The notes below the pieces were generated by a model. That model ran no database searches. It saw only the letters and a program-made list of their open reading frames with translations, and was not told the origin of the DNA. DNA of 64,000 nucleotides from Cyclobacterium sp. (GTDB lineage: Bacteria; Bacteroidota; Bacteroidia; Cytophagales; Cyclobacteriaceae). This document shows positions 62,433-64,000 of the stretch, piece after piece; position 1 is the stretch's first letter, and each line of letters begins with the position of its first letter. The translations under genes were made by a program, and so were the position numbers. The stretch spans positions 1 through 64,000 of the forward strand of contig NZ_JABURL010000015.1 of the NCBI RefSeq assembly GCF_014762705.1, read 5' to 3'.

Positions 62433-63968
62433 CTAGCGGCTTTTCTGTCTTTCCTCCAGCCAGGGCTTTACCATTAGAAACTGTTTCCATTTGGCATAAG
62501 CGGTGATGTCATGAATTTTTTGTACGGCTTCAAAAATTGCCTTTGCCTTGTCAAAATCTCCCTTAATATAAGCATCCAGGGCATAAGGAAGGGATGCCAA
62601 AGCCCTTTGCAATTTTAACTCCTCCTCAATCTCTGCTTCTTCATGTCGCTGCAGGCTGAAATTCACACTGTCCTTGCTCACCTTTACACTTTGCATTCCT
62701 ATTGGAGATTTCAAAACCAATCCCTCCAAATCGGTACAACGGCTGAGTGCGACATATACCTGCCCTGCTTCAAAGGACCTGCCTATGTCTACGATACATT
62801 TGTCAAATGTCAGGCCCTGGCTCTTGTGTACCGTAATGGCCCAGGCAAGTTTTAAGGGAAATTGAGTGAACTTCCCGATTACCTCGGAGTCCACTCTCTC
62901 TTCCTTTTCATTGTAGCGGAAATCAACATTTTCCCAAACCTCTCTCTCTACCTCATAAAAAGCACCGTTGTTTCCTTCAACCGTGATTTTATTGGTTTCC
63001 AACTCCACTACTTTTCCTATCATGCCATTGTAATAATTCTTTTCGGTATTGTTGCGCATAAAAATCACCTGAGCACCCACTTTCAAGGTAAGGTCAATGG
63101 GATCAAAAGGGGCCATGGAAGGAGGGAAATCATCTTCAATGCTGGCCTTATAATCTTTGGAAGGAGTCTGTAATAATTCCAGTTTCTGTTGGTTGATTTG
63201 TAATATGGAATGATTGTGGGTTCCCAACAAAATATAACCGCGATCTAAAAGGTCAAAATGATAGGCTTTTGCCCTTTCATTTAGAAAACGAATGTCCTCA
63301 TAGGTATGCCGGCTTTCCCTGATCCTGTTCAAAAGATCTTTGAAGGTGCCATCTTTTTGCCTGTAAATTTTTTGGAGGGCAATATGGTAAGGATTGAGTT
63401 GCCTGAAAGCGTAAGAACTAAAAAAAAACCGGGTTTCATAGTGATTGGAAAGGATGGACCAGTCCCCGTCCCGGACCACCGGTGGTAGCTGAAAAGGGTC
63501 CCCAATCAATATTAGCTGAACTCCTCCAAAAGGCAGGTGCATTTTTTTACGAAATACCCGAAGTATCTTATCAAGGATATCCAATATTTCTACCCTAACC
63601 ATGGAAATTTCATCGATCACCAGAATATCCAGGCTTCTGATCACTCTCCTTCTGCTTGCAGAATACTTGAAGGTATCAAAAATAGATTCCCTGGTTCCCT
63701 TAGCTTTGGGCTGCAATCTTGGATCACCTGGCAAAAATAACTGTCGGGGATTAATTTGGAAAAAACTATGGATGGTCTTCCCCCTCGCATTTATCGCCGC
63801 CACTCCTGTAGGGGCAACAACGGCCATGTTTTTTGTGGCATTTAATTTCCTTAAGGTATGCAAAAAGGTGGTTTTCCCTGTTCCTGCCCTGCCGGTAAGA
63901 AAAAGCGATTTTTGGGTGTGCAAGGCAATTTCCAAAGCCTGAATGAATGGCTCATTGGCCATGTCCAA
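62433..63968 (-). CDS. Pif1/RecD-like AAA helicase (start near window edge)
   Basis: A superfamily 1 helicase of about 510 residues. Walker A is FLTGRAGTGKTTFLHTL, Walker B is LDILVIDEISMV, motif III is GDPFQLPPV and the C-terminal UvrD_C_2 part is LAWAITVHKSQGLTFDKCIVDIGRSFEAGQVYVALSRC. This matches the Pif1-like/RecD-like helicases of Bacteroidota, which unwind 5' to 3'. The frame starts at TTG 63968 or ATG 63962 (MANEPFIQALEIAL), and it stays open to the window end. The gene could therefore begin further upstream, but the family N-terminus fits here. Confidence 0.82.
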   Translation of the reverse strand: MDMANEPFIQALEIALHTQKSLFLTGRAGTGKTTFLHTLRKLNATKNMAVVAPTGVAAINARGKTIHSFFQINPRQLFLPGDPRLQPKAKGTRESIFDTFKYSASRRRVIRSLDILVIDEISMVRVEILDILDKILRVFRKKMHLPFGGVQLILIGDPFQLPPVVRDGDWSILSNHYETRFFFSSYAFRQLNPYHIALQKIYRQKDGTFKDLLNRIRESRHTYEDIRFLNERAKAYHFDLLDRGYILLGTHNHSILQINQQKLELLQTPSKDYKASIEDDFPPSMAPFDPIDLTLKVGAQVIFMRNNTEKNYYNGMIGKVVELETNKITVEGNNGAFYEVEREVWENVDFRYNEKEERVDSEVIGKFTQFPLKLAWAITVHKSQGLTFDKCIVDIGRSFEAGQVYVALSRCTDLEGLVLKSPIGMQSVKVSKDSVNFSLQRHEEAEIEEELKLQRALASLPYALDAYIKGDFDKAKAIFEAVQKIHDITAYAKWKQFLMVKPWLEERQKSR

Positions 63969-64000
63969 ACCCTTGGATTCAAACTCTTGCCTGAAAAATG

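Noticed and set aside
1-64000. CRISPR arrays, prophage or complete insertion sequences
   Set aside because: No regularly spaced repeat series, cas genes, phage structural genes or transposase genes were seen.

Overview
The window looks like a chromosomal segment from a Bacteroidota bacterium, most likely order Cytophagales near Cyclobacteriaceae (Algoriphagus/Cyclobacterium/Echinicola-like). This placement is inference. It rests on two secreted proteins with type IX secretion C-terminal domains (one gliding-motility/CHU_C type, one PNP-motif type), Tat-exported DUF1501 and Gfo/Idh/MocA proteins, weak Shine-Dalgarno sites, TTG/TAnnTTTG-type promoters, and a family mix typical of that group (DUF1460, ComA-like, DUF368, PIN-PhoH, LytTR two-component systems). 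No rRNA, CRISPR array, prophage or complete insertion sequence was seen.

Layout. 1-3.4 kb: a gene-poor, repeat-rich stretch with two near-identical minus-strand units. Each holds a tRNA-shaped RNA with a 55-nt variable arm and its own intrinsic terminator, and they flank a DUF1460 amidase gene. 3.4-5.2 kb: rluF and ddl. 5.3-5.45 kb: a cluster of REP-like hairpins. 5.6-7.5 kb: Crp/Fnr-type regulator and MFS transporter. 7.8-12.1 kb: a giant T9SS-exported adhesin-like protein. 12.4-15.4 kb: a secreted beta-helix protein and two small lipoproteins, one broken by an amber codon. 15.6-25.1 kb: two divergent operons of planctomycete-style PSD1/DUF1549/DUF1553 cytochrome-like proteins and DUF1501 proteins, plus an NHL propeller. 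25.1-31.5 kb: a secreted orphan, an APC-EIIA-RCK_C fusion permease, a CynX-like MFS protein, a DUF2179 protein and mtgA. 32-33.3 kb: hflX. 33.5-41.4 kb: plus-strand run rfbC, cpsB-like phosphatase, epimerase, TPR protein, comA-like, DUF368, aroE, PIN-PhoH. 41.4-49.9 kb: minus-strand run of two LytTR regulators, a LytS-type kinase, MoxR, rluE, OmpA-like lipoprotein, recG and a NahK-like kinase. 50.2-53.4 kb: SSS transporter, Fur-family regulator and two small membrane proteins. 53.5-56.7 kb: a Tat-exported sugar-metabolism operon. 57.1-64 kb: uvrA, a PA14/T9SS protein and a Pif1/RecD-like helicase whose start lies close to the window edge.

The genes mostly combine housekeeping (wall synthesis, rRNA modification, DNA repair, shikimate pathway, lipid-carrier recycling) with cell-envelope and secreted functions. 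The strongest candidates for undescribed biology are the duplicated tRNA-Asp-like RNA with an expanded variable arm (1-352 and 2512-2863), the paired divergent PSD1/DUF1501 operons, and the constant-loop, variable-stem hairpin cluster at 5330-5440.
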